In this document: piece after piece, positions 57,719-64,000 of the stretch
How the letters are laid out: each line of letters begins with the position of its first letter
Position numbering within the stretch: the stretch's first letter is position 1
DNA from: Massilia norwichensis
GTDB taxonomy: Bacteria > Pseudomonadota > Gammaproteobacteria > Burkholderiales > Burkholderiaceae_D
Length of the DNA stretch: 64,000 nt
Direction: 5' to 3'
Assembly (NCBI RefSeq): GCF_024753245.1
Contig: NZ_JANUGX010000026.1
Span: 1 to 64,000, forward strand
The notes under the pieces: model-generated
Databases searched by the model: none
Told to the model about the DNA's origin: nothing
What the model saw: only the letters and a program-made list of their open reading frames with translations
Position numbers and translations under genes: made by a program

Positions 57719-58341
57719 AAGAATTTCTCCAGTGCTGCTTTCAATTGCGCGCGCACTTCCTCGATCGAGCGGGTCGAATCGACCACCACGATGCGCCCGC
57801 CGCTCTCCTGCGCGCGGCGCAGGTACTCGTTACGGCAGCGCTCGAAGAAGGCCGCCTCTTCGGATTCGAACTTGTCCAGGGTGCGGGTGGCGTCCAGGCG
57901 TTCGCGCGCCACTTCGAGCGGCACGTCGAACAGCAGGGTCAGGTCCGGCTGCAGGCCCGGGTGCACCCATTGCTCGAGCGCTTCGAGCTTGGGCAGCGGC
58001 AGGCCGCGGCCGCCGCCCTGGTAGGCGAAGCTGGCGTCGGTGAAGCGGTCCGACAGCACCCAGTCGCCGCGTCCCAGCGCCGGGCCGATGACCTGGGCCA
58101 GGTGTTCGCGGCGGCTGGCGAAGGCCAGCAAAGCCTCGGTGCCGACGTCCATCTTCTCGTGCAGCAGCAGCGTGCGCAGCTTTTCGCCCAGCGGCGTGCC
58201 GCCCGGCTCGCGGGTCGAGACCACGTTCTTGCCGGCGTCCTGCAGCAGGCCGGTCACGAAACCGATATGGGTCGACTTGCCGGCGCCGTCGATGCCTTCG
58301 AAGGTGATGAAACGGCCGCGGGTCGGCATCGGCGCGCTCAT
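57715..58341 (-). CDS. tmk: Thymidylate kinase
   Basis: 208 residues. It phosphorylates dTMP to dTDP. Walker A FEGIDGAGKST, the REPGGTPLGE loop, DRFTDASFAYQGGGRG and DVPLEVARER match the family. It overlaps mltG and holB by 4 nt each (ATGA), so it is translated as part of that operon. Confidence 0.95.
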   Translation of the reverse strand: MSAPMPTRGRFITFEGIDGAGKSTHIGFVTGLLQDAGKNVVSTREPGGTPLGEKLRTLLLHEKMDVGTEALLAFASRREHLAQVIGPALGRGDWVLSDRFTDASFAYQGGGRGLPLPKLEALEQWVHPGLQPDLTLLFDVPLEVARERLDATRTLDKFESEEAAFFERCRNEYLRRAQESGGRIVVVDSTRSIEEVRAQLKAALEKFL

Positions 58342-59351
58342 TTCGAGCCTCCGCGCTGGTACTGGTTGACCGCCTTATTATGCTCGTTCAGGTTGACCGA
58401 GAAGTGGCTGGTGCCGTCGCCGCGCGAGACGAAATACAGGGCGTCGGTCTGGGCCGGGCTCAGGGCCGCGGCCAGCGATTGCACGCCCGGCAGCGCGATC
58501 GGGGTCGGCGGCAGGCCGGCGCGCGTGTAGGTGTTGTACGGGGTGTCGGTCTCGAGATCCTTTTTGCGGATCTTGCCGTCGTACTTGTCGCCCATGCCGT
58601 AGATGACGGTGGGGTCGGTCTGCAGCAGCATGCCGGTCTTCAGTCGGTTGACGAACACGCCGGCGATCATCGCGCGTTCGCTCTTCTGGCCGGTCTCTTT
58701 CTCGACCAGCGAAGCCATGATCAGCGCCTGGTAAGGCTCGGTGTAAGGCAGGTTGGGCTCGCGCTTTTCCCAGGCCGCCTTCAGGCGCTTCATCATCATC
58801 TCGTGCGCCTGCTTGTAGATCTGCAGGTCGCTGGAGTTTTTCGCGAACAGGTAAGTATCGGGGAAGAACAGCCCTTCCGGCGTCGCGTATTTGGCGGCGC
58901 CCTCCGGCACGACCTTGGCCAGCAGTTCCTTGTCCGACAGCTTGGCCGTCTCGTGCTTCAGGTTCGGCGCGGCGTCGACCGCCTGGCGCATCTGGCGGAA
59001 GGTCCAGCCTTCGATGATGGTCAGCGATTCCTGCGCGAACTCGCCGCGCACCAGTTGGGTGAGCAGGCGGCGCGGGGTGGTCTCGGGTTTGAGTTCATAG
59101 CTGCCGGCCTTGATCTGGCCGGCCTTGCCGGTCACACGGGCCAGGACGCCGAACAGGAAGCCGTTGACGGGAATGCCGGCGGTGGCCATCTGCTGGGCCG
59201 CGCCGGCCACGCCGCTGCCCTGGGCAATGGCGAAGGGAATGACGGGGCTGTCCTTGCCGGTGATCGGTTGACCCGACCACCACTGGAAGCCTCCAACGGC
59301 CGCGACTGACACGATCACGCCGGTAACGATGAGTTTTTTTATAAGTGCCAT
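58338..59351 (-). CDS. mltG: Endolytic murein transglycosylase
   Basis: 337 residues with an N-terminal membrane anchor (LIVTGVIVSVAAVGGFQWW). The LysM-like and YceG domains follow, with IIEGWTFRQMRQAVD, FFPDTYLF, MASLVEKETGQKSERAMIAG (catalytic Glu in VEKETG) and PYNTYTRAGLPPTPIALPG. MltG cuts new glycan strands in the inner-membrane periplasm and helps set their length. First gene of the operon that continues through the membrane protein at 55232. Confidence 0.95.
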   Translation of the reverse strand: MALIKKLIVTGVIVSVAAVGGFQWWSGQPITGKDSPVIPFAIAQGSGVAGAAQQMATAGIPVNGFLFGVLARVTGKAGQIKAGSYELKPETTPRRLLTQLVRGEFAQESLTIIEGWTFRQMRQAVDAAPNLKHETAKLSDKELLAKVVPEGAAKYATPEGLFFPDTYLFAKNSSDLQIYKQAHEMMMKRLKAAWEKREPNLPYTEPYQALIMASLVEKETGQKSERAMIAGVFVNRLKTGMLLQTDPTVIYGMGDKYDGKIRKKDLETDTPYNTYTRAGLPPTPIALPGVQSLAAALSPAQTDALYFVSRGDGTSHFSVNLNEHNKAVNQYQRGGSK

Positions 59352-59448
59352 GTGTGCTGGTTTTTACGCCGGTCCCGGCGCGATTTTGACGACAACTCTA
59401 TAATGAGGCCGTAATGATAAAGCCTAAACGGGAAATAATTCGTATTTT

Positions 59449-60507
59449 ATGAATAACTGGATCGAACACCTCGCCACGCTGGGCGCCCGCTTCCATCAAG
59501 ACGAAGCCACGCAGATCGAAGACTTCGGCAAGACCTTGTCCGCCGCCGACCTCGCCGAGGGCATGGTGGCCCCGCTCACCGACCTTGGCCTGATCGCCGT
59601 GGCCGGCGATGACGCCGCCAGTTTCCTGCACAATCAGCTGACCAACGACGTCGAACACCTCGGCACCAGTGAGGCGCGCCTGGCCGGCTACTGCACGCCG
59701 AAAGGCCGCCTGCAGGCCACCTTCCTGATGTGGCGCACCGGCCAGGACATCTTCCTGCAGCTGCCGCGCGCCATCCAGCCGCCGCTGCAGAAGCGCCTGA
59801 CCATGTTCGTGCTGCGCGCCAAAGCCAAGCTGCGCGACGCCACCGACGAAGCGCCAACGGCAGCCGTGCTCGGCCTGGCCGGTGCGAAAGCCGGCGAGGC
59901 GCTGGCGCGCCAGGTTGGCACCCTGCCCGCCGCCCCCTACGCCAAGCTCGACGGCGCGTTCGGCACCGTGATCCGCCTGGCCGATGCGCTGGGCGCTCCG
60001 CGCTATCTGTGGATCACGTCGGCGGAAACCGCCACCACGGCCCTGGCGCAGCTGCGCGAGACCCTCGCCCTGGGCGGCAACGCGGCCTGGCACCTGGCCG
60101 AGATCCACGCCGGCGTGCCCCAGGTGACCCAGCCGACCCAGGAACAGTTCGTGCCGCAGATGGTCAACTTCGAGCTGATCGGCGGCGTGAATTTCAAGAA
60201 GGGCTGCTATCCGGGCCAGGAGATCGTCGCCCGCAGCCAGTACCTGGGCAAGCTGAAACGGCGCATGACACTGGCGACGCTGCCCAATGCGGCCGCCCGC
60301 GCCGGCGACGAAGTCTTCTCCAGCGACGATCCCGACCAGCCGTCCGGCATGATCGTCAACGCCGCGCCGAATGGCCAGGGCGGTGCCGATGCGCTGGTCG
60401 AAATCAAGCTGGCCGCACTCGAGCACGAGGTGCGCCACGGCTCGGCCGGCGGCACGCAGCTGGCCTTCCTGCCGCTGCCGTACGCCATCGACACGCCCGC
60501 GGCGTGA
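59449..60507 (+). CDS. ygfZ: Folate-binding protein YgfZ
   Basis: 352 residues. YgfZ aids iron-sulfur cluster enzymes such as MiaB, using folate. The diagnostic motif is KKGCYPGQEIVARSQYLG, and DDAASFLHNQLTNDVEHL and YCTPKGRLQATFLMW are typical of the GcvT-like fold. It is divergent from mltG, an arrangement often seen in betaproteobacteria. The DUF4936 gene follows 12 nt after its stop. Confidence 0.94.
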   Translation: MNNWIEHLATLGARFHQDEATQIEDFGKTLSAADLAEGMVAPLTDLGLIAVAGDDAASFLHNQLTNDVEHLGTSEARLAGYCTPKGRLQATFLMWRTGQDIFLQLPRAIQPPLQKRLTMFVLRAKAKLRDATDEAPTAAVLGLAGAKAGEALARQVGTLPAAPYAKLDGAFGTVIRLADALGAPRYLWITSAETATTALAQLRETLALGGNAAWHLAEIHAGVPQVTQPTQEQFVPQMVNFELIGGVNFKKGCYPGQEIVARSQYLGKLKRRMTLATLPNAAARAGDEVFSSDDPDQPSGMIVNAAPNGQGGADALVEIKLAALEHEVRHGSAGGTQLAFLPLPYAIDTPAA

Positions 60508-60519
60508 TTTGAAACGCAC

Positions 60520-60834
60520 ATGATCGACCTGTACGTCTATTACAAGGTGCGCACGCTGGACGCCGCCGCGCTGGCGCCGCGCGTGCGCGCCATGCAGGCG
60601 GCACTGGCGGCGAGCCAGCGCGTGTCCGTGCAGCTGAAGTGCCGTCCGGAGACCAGGGACGGCCTGCAGACCTGGATGGAAGTCTACCCGGGCGTGCCCA
60701 AGGCCTTTGCCGGCTTGTTGGAGGGGGCTGTCGCGGCGGCCGGCCTCGATGCGCTGGTCCAGGGCCCGCGCCGCGCCGAAGTATTCGTCGACCTGATGCC
60801 AGACCCGAGCCCGGAGCAGACCCCATGTGCCTGA
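60520..60834 (+). CDS. DUF4936 family protein
   Basis: 104 residues (MIDLYVYYKVRTLDAAALAP). It is an alpha/beta protein of a betaproteobacterial family often found after ygfZ, and RRAEVFVDLM at the end is typical. It overlaps the TANGO2-like gene by 10 nt. Function unknown. The gene order supports a link to ygfZ. Confidence 0.8.
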   Translation: MIDLYVYYKVRTLDAAALAPRVRAMQAALAASQRVSVQLKCRPETRDGLQTWMEVYPGVPKAFAGLLEGAVAAAGLDALVQGPRRAEVFVDLMPDPSPEQTPCA

Positions 60835-61586
60835 TCGTCTTTGCCTGGCGCGTCATTCCCGGCGTGCCCGTGATTGCCTGTGCCAACCGCGACGAATTCT
60901 ACGACCGCCCCGCCACACCGGCCGGGCCCTGGCCGGAAAACCCGGACATCATCGCCGGCCGCGATCTGCAGGGCGGCGGCAGCTGGATGGGCGTGACCCG
61001 AACCGGTCCGAACGGTCCGAAGTTCGCGGCGCTGACGAACATCCGTGCGCCCAACGAACGCCGCGGCGATGCGCCGACCCGCGGCGCGCTGGTCGCCGAC
61101 TTCCTCAAGGGCGAGCTGGATGCGCCGGCTTACCTGGACCGCATCGTCGGGCGCGCCGCCGACTACAACGGCTTCAACCTGATCCTGGGCGACCGTGAAG
61201 GCCTGTACTGGTTCTCGAACCGGGCCGGCGGCGACCCGCGCAACGGCAAGCCGCTCGAGCCCGGCATCTACGGCGTGTCGAATGGTTTGCTGGATGCGCC
61301 GTGGCCGAAGGTGGTGCGCACCAAGGCCAGCTTTGCCAGCCTGCTGCTGCAGGGCGCACCGGAAGACGCCTATTTCGAGATGCTGGCCGATACCACGCGC
61401 GCGCCTGACCTGCGCCTGCCGGATACCGGCATGCCGATCGAAGTCGAGCGCGAACTGTCGCCGGTCTGCATCGAGCTGTCCGGTTACGGCACCCGCACCT
61501 CCACCGTGCTCAGGCTGTACCAGGACGCCGAGCCGGAGCTGTGCGAGCGCATCCTGCGCCCCGAAGGGGTGGCCGCCGGGCGCTGA
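60825..61586 (+). CDS. TANGO2/NRDE family protein
   Basis: 253 residues from ATG 60825 (MCLIVFAWRVIPGVPV). The NRDE motif appears in IACANRDEFYDRPA, then GGGSWMGVTRTG and FAALTNIRAPNERR. The N-terminal Cys2 and Asn-Arg-Asp-Glu suggest an Ntn-hydrolase-like fold. In eukaryotes TANGO2 is linked to lipid and haem handling. The bacterial role is unclear. It closes the ygfZ operon. Confidence 0.88.
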   Translation: MCLIVFAWRVIPGVPVIACANRDEFYDRPATPAGPWPENPDIIAGRDLQGGGSWMGVTRTGPNGPKFAALTNIRAPNERRGDAPTRGALVADFLKGELDAPAYLDRIVGRAADYNGFNLILGDREGLYWFSNRAGGDPRNGKPLEPGIYGVSNGLLDAPWPKVVRTKASFASLLLQGAPEDAYFEMLADTTRAPDLRLPDTGMPIEVERELSPVCIELSGYGTRTSTVLRLYQDAEPELCERILRPEGVAAGR

Positions 61587-61587
61587 T

Positions 61588-61785
61588 TCAGGCTTCCCGC
61601 TTCATGAAGGGCGAGTCGAACTGCTGACGCCGCTCCACCGGGCGGGTCAGCACCCGTATCGCCACCGCCAGCGGCACGCCGATCTCGGCGAGACGGCGTG
61701 CCGCGCCGGCGCGGCCGATGGTATCGAGTTCGTGGATCACGGCCTCGATCAGGAGGGCTTGCTTGTAGTCGGTGCGTCTTTCCAT
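61588..61785 (-). CDS. Small hypothetical protein
   Basis: 65 residues (MERRTDYKQALLIEAVIHEL), helical, rich in Arg and Ala, no signal peptide. It is convergent with the TANGO2-like gene, 2 bp from its end. No domain recognised; its coding status rests on the reading frame and codon use only. Confidence 0.45.
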   Translation of the reverse strand: MERRTDYKQALLIEAVIHELDTIGRAGAARRLAEIGVPLAVAIRVLTRPVERRQQFDSPFMKREA

Positions 61786-61819
61786 CGGACGATGCTAGCA
61801 CACGCTGCGCACGAATCGT

Positions 61820-62533
61820 TCAAGCCGGGCGCTGCACCAGGTCCAGGTAGACACCCGGGTCCTGCGACAGGCTGCGCTTGACGTTCTGCGACAGCTCGTC
61901 GATCAGCACTTCGCTCTTGCCTGCTTCGAGCGCAGCGTAGGCCCGCGCCACCACCTCGGCCGGGGCCAGCTTCGGCAAATCGATCCCACGCGTCAGGTCG
62001 GTATCGACGAAGCCCACGTGCAGGCCCAGCACCTGCGTGCCCTGTTCCTTCAGTGCGATGCGCAGGCCGTTGTTCACGCTCCAGGCCGCCGACTTGGTCG
62101 CGGCATACGCGGCCAGGCCAGGCGTGCTGATCCAGCTTGCCACCGACAACACGTTCAGGAAAGCGCCGCCGCCATTCGCCGCCAGCCTGGGCGCGAAGGC
62201 CTGGCTGACGCGCAGCATGCCGTACACATTGGTCTCCATCATGCGCTGCATGGCGGCGATGCTGTCCTGGTCGAGCAGGCTGCCATCGCTGGCGATACCG
62301 GCATTGTTGATCACCAGCGTGACGTCGGCACAGGCTGCGGCTGCCTCGGCCGCCTGGGCCTGGTCGTTGACATCCAGCCGCACCGGCACGACGCCGGGCA
62401 GCGCGATCTTGCCCGGGTCGCGCGCGGCGGCGTAGACCTTGCGCGCACCATGGGCCAGGGCCTGGCGCGCGAATTCCTGGCCGAGACCGCGGTTGGCCCC
62501 GGTAACGAGGACGATGGCGTTGTCGAGTTTCAT
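61820..62533 (-). CDS. Short-chain dehydrogenase/reductase
   Basis: 237 residues from ATG 62533 (MKLDNAIVLVTGANRGLGQ). The NAD(P)-binding GANRGLGQ, the NNAGI motif, the catalytic Ser in FLNVLSVASWIST, and YAATKSAAW (Tyr-x3-Lys) are all present. Substrate unknown. A palindrome nearly identical to the one before the TetR gene lies at 62548-62565, just upstream of its start, so the TetR protein probably represses it. Confidence 0.9.
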   Translation of the reverse strand: MKLDNAIVLVTGANRGLGQEFARQALAHGARKVYAAARDPGKIALPGVVPVRLDVNDQAQAAEAAAACADVTLVINNAGIASDGSLLDQDSIAAMQRMMETNVYGMLRVSQAFAPRLAANGGGAFLNVLSVASWISTPGLAAYAATKSAAWSVNNGLRIALKEQGTQVLGLHVGFVDTDLTRGIDLPKLAPAEVVARAYAALEAGKSEVLIDELSQNVKRSLSQDPGVYLDLVQRPA

Positions 62534-62547
62534 GGCAATCCCTTTAT

Positions 62548-62565
62548 ATATGATGACCGTCATAT
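62548..62565. promoter_or_regulatory. TetR-type operator before the dehydrogenase gene
   Basis: ATATGATGACCGTCATAT (62548-62565) is an inverted repeat with arms ATATGA and TCATAT. It matches the palindrome at 63222-63241 in both arms and most of the centre. Confidence 0.75.
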
Positions 62566-62611
62566 TGCGGTCCAAAAAAATGCCGTGCCCGTGGGCGCGG
62601 CATCCTGCGCC

Positions 62612-63208
62612 TCAGGTTTGCAGCCCTGGGCGTTCGTACTGCGCAAGCAAGGCCTCGCGGCATGCCTGCAAGACTTCCCTGCCGCCGCTATCCGCGCCGA
62701 GCACCCGGGCCATCTGGATGGCACCGACCAGGCTCGCGGCGATGGCCCAGGCGCTGCCGGACGCTGCGTCAGGCGGGAGCGTGTCCTCGACCAGCCTGGC
62801 CAGCCCGCGCACGCGGCTCTTCGCGACCTCGCGCAAGCCTTCGCCGGTGCGCTGCATGTCGGAACTGACCGCCGCGACCGGACAGCCCAGTTCGAGCGCG
62901 TCCATATGCGTCTCCGACAAATACTCGCTGACCAGCGCACGCAGCGGGCTTTCGCCGGCATCCAGACGCGTACGCATGCGTTCGCGCACCCGGGCGTTGC
63001 TCTGGTCGGCGGCGTGTTCCAGCGCATCGGCCAGCAGCGCATCGCGTGACGCGAAATGGGCATAAAAGCCGCCGTGCGTCAGGCCGGCTTCCTTCATGAC
63101 ATCGGCAACCCCGACCCCGGCGATGCCGGACCGGCGCACGGCGCGGGCGGCGGCATCCAGGATGCGTTCGTGCGACTGCTGGTGGCGGGCGGTACGGGGA
63201 GCGGACAT
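62612..63208 (-). CDS. TetR/AcrR family repressor
   Basis: 198 residues from ATG 63208 (MSAPRTARHQQSHERIL). The helix-turn-helix is IAGVGVADVMKEAGLTHGGF followed by YAHFASRDALLADAL (about 30-60). The C-terminal ligand domain has CPVAAVSSDMQRTG. It lies 78 bp upstream of the dehydrogenase gene on the same strand. Palindromes before both genes suggest it controls both. The ligand is unknown. Confidence 0.9.
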   Translation of the reverse strand: MSAPRTARHQQSHERILDAAARAVRRSGIAGVGVADVMKEAGLTHGGFYAHFASRDALLADALEHAADQSNARVRERMRTRLDAGESPLRALVSEYLSETHMDALELGCPVAAVSSDMQRTGEGLREVAKSRVRGLARLVEDTLPPDAASGSAWAIAASLVGAIQMARVLGADSGGREVLQACREALLAQYERPGLQT

Positions 63209-63221
63209 GGCGCTTGCCTTA

Positions 63222-63241
63222 AATATGATAACGATCATATT
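63222..63241. promoter_or_regulatory. TetR-type operator before the repressor gene
   Basis: AATATGATAACGATCATATT is a perfect palindrome with 8-bp arms around AACG, 13 bp upstream of the TetR start codon, so the repressor likely controls itself. Confidence 0.8.
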
Positions 63242-63318
63242 AAGCCACAAACGAAAGCAGGTCAAGCCTGGCAAACCGGGCGCGCAAACGCCCGGCACCA
63301 GCCCTGCCTGCGGGTGGC

Positions 63319-63852
63319 TTAGCGGTCCGGATCGTTGCCGGTCGTGCCCGCCGCGGAAGCGCCGTTCGAACCGCCCAGCCTGCCCTCGTCCGGGGTGCCG
63401 GCTGCGGAGTGGCCGCCGGTGCTGCGGTCGCTGTTGTCGCCCTGGCGCGAACCGGCCGGGAACACATTCGCTTCGGGCGAGCTGTGCACGAAGCCGCTCT
63501 GGCGGCTTTCGCTGGCGCCGGCCCCGCCCGTGTATTGGCCGGAACCCGATTGCGAGCCCTGGCCGCCGCTCTGGCTGTTCTGCTTGTTCTGGCCGCCGCC
63601 CTGTGCGCTGCCGCCGTCCTCGGCCGTGAAGCCGACGCCGCTCTGGTCCGGCACGTCTTCGCGCCAGGCCTTGCCGTTCGATGCGCCGGCGCTCTGGCCG
63701 GGATCCGCACTCTGTCGGTTGGCTTCGCCTGCCGATTGCCCCTGCAGCGAGGTGCCGGCTGCGTCATCGTTGGTGAAACCGACGCCGCCCTGGTCGAGCA
63801 CGTCCTGTTTGCCGTGCCGGGTCTTGTCCTTTTTGTCCATGTTATCGGCCAT
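63319..63852 (-). CDS. Hydrophilic protein with duplicated DQxGVGFT motif
   Basis: 177 residues from ATG 63852 with GGGAG upstream. It is very rich in Gly, Ser, Gln and Asp and probably disordered. The motif DVLDQGGVGFT (17-27) returns as DVPDQSGVGFT (66-76), showing an internal duplication. No signal peptide or membrane segment. Function unknown; its composition recalls stress-linked hydrophilic proteins. Confidence 0.6.
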   Translation of the reverse strand: MADNMDKKDKTRHGKQDVLDQGGVGFTNDDAAGTSLQGQSAGEANRQSADPGQSAGASNGKAWREDVPDQSGVGFTAEDGGSAQGGGQNKQNSQSGGQGSQSGSGQYTGGAGASESRQSGFVHSSPEANVFPAGSRQGDNSDRSTGGHSAAGTPDEGRLGGSNGASAAGTTGNDPDR

Positions 63853-63953
63853 GATGATCTCCCTTGCGATTTCGATAGCTCGATGCTAACGATTTCGGGA
63901 AATTCACAAATAGGAAGGCAAGCTGAATGCGTGTAGGAGTTGCGGCAGTCTGG

Positions 63954-64000
63954 CTAGCCTTTCGCCCCTGCCTTCAGCGCCTGCGTCAGCTGAGGCATCG
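63954..64000 (-). CDS. Possible 3' end of a gene entering from the right edge
   Basis: A minus-strand frame open to the window edge ends MPQLTQALKAGAKG then TAG (63954-63956). Fifteen codons are too few to identify it, and it could be chance. Confidence 0.25.
   Translation of the reverse strand, partial: MPQLTQALKAGAKG

Overview
The window looks like chromosomal DNA of a GC-rich betaproteobacterium. The housekeeping part (mltG-tmk-holB-pilZ, ygfZ, rlhA, tatD) and the selenocysteine/formate dehydrogenase block would suit an Oxalobacteraceae member such as the Massilia/Telluria group. The genus is inferred from gene content and codon use, not proven. No rRNA, CRISPR array, transposase or integrase was found.

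Bases 1-17600 are a defence island, visibly AT-richer between about 3.8 and 10.2 kb. It holds, in order: a partial gene with a PD-(D/E)xK-type nuclease signature that follows an nSTAND3 NTPase with its own nuclease-like N-terminus (minus strand); a three-gene ABC-three-component (ABC-3C) system (plus); an orphan nuclease-like gene and an AbiJ-NTD4/HEPN-like gene (minus); and a complete Wadjet-type condensin system (jetC-jetB-jetA-jetD, minus), transcribed divergently from a WYL-domain regulator. A frameshifted pseudo-receiver gene lies just beyond the island.

Bases 18.6-22.6 kb carry secreted/envelope proteins (a small secreted protein, a DUF2145-like protein, a serine beta-lactamase-family hydrolase), a small basic protein and fdhD. 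Bases 22.8-32.1 kb are a nearly complete selenoprotein module: fdnG (in-frame TGA read as Sec197, followed by a SECIS hairpin), fdnH and fdnI, a strong terminator, then fdhE-selA-selB overlapping by 4 nt each, and selC (tRNA-Sec). Only selD is missing from the block. A catalase-like gene and a YdeP-type molybdopterin oxidoreductase follow, then two tiny genes, a secreted protein and rlhA.

Bases 39.7-45.9 kb hold the most unusual locus. A VpsR-like sigma-54 activator lies upstream of a good -24/-12 promoter. This promoter drives an 802-residue secreted low-complexity protein (Asn/Ser/Thr/Asp repeats, then Gly/Ala-rich), a small secreted protein, a C39 peptidase fragment and an outer-membrane beta-barrel with an N-terminal coiled coil. 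The layout resembles the Fap functional-amyloid secretion system. A deletion appears to have fused the middle of the C39 peptidase gene to the signal-peptide region of the barrel gene.

Bases 45.9-64 kb are mixed core genes: an LpxO-like hydroxylase, small proteins, a LuxR-type regulator, two lipoproteins (one a metalloprotease), a PRMT-fold methyltransferase, a PAS-GGDEF cyclase, an ankyrin protein-tatD cluster, the mltG-tmk-holB-pilZ-GNAT operon, ygfZ-DUF4936-TANGO2, and a short-chain dehydrogenase and TetR pair that share near-identical palindromic operators.
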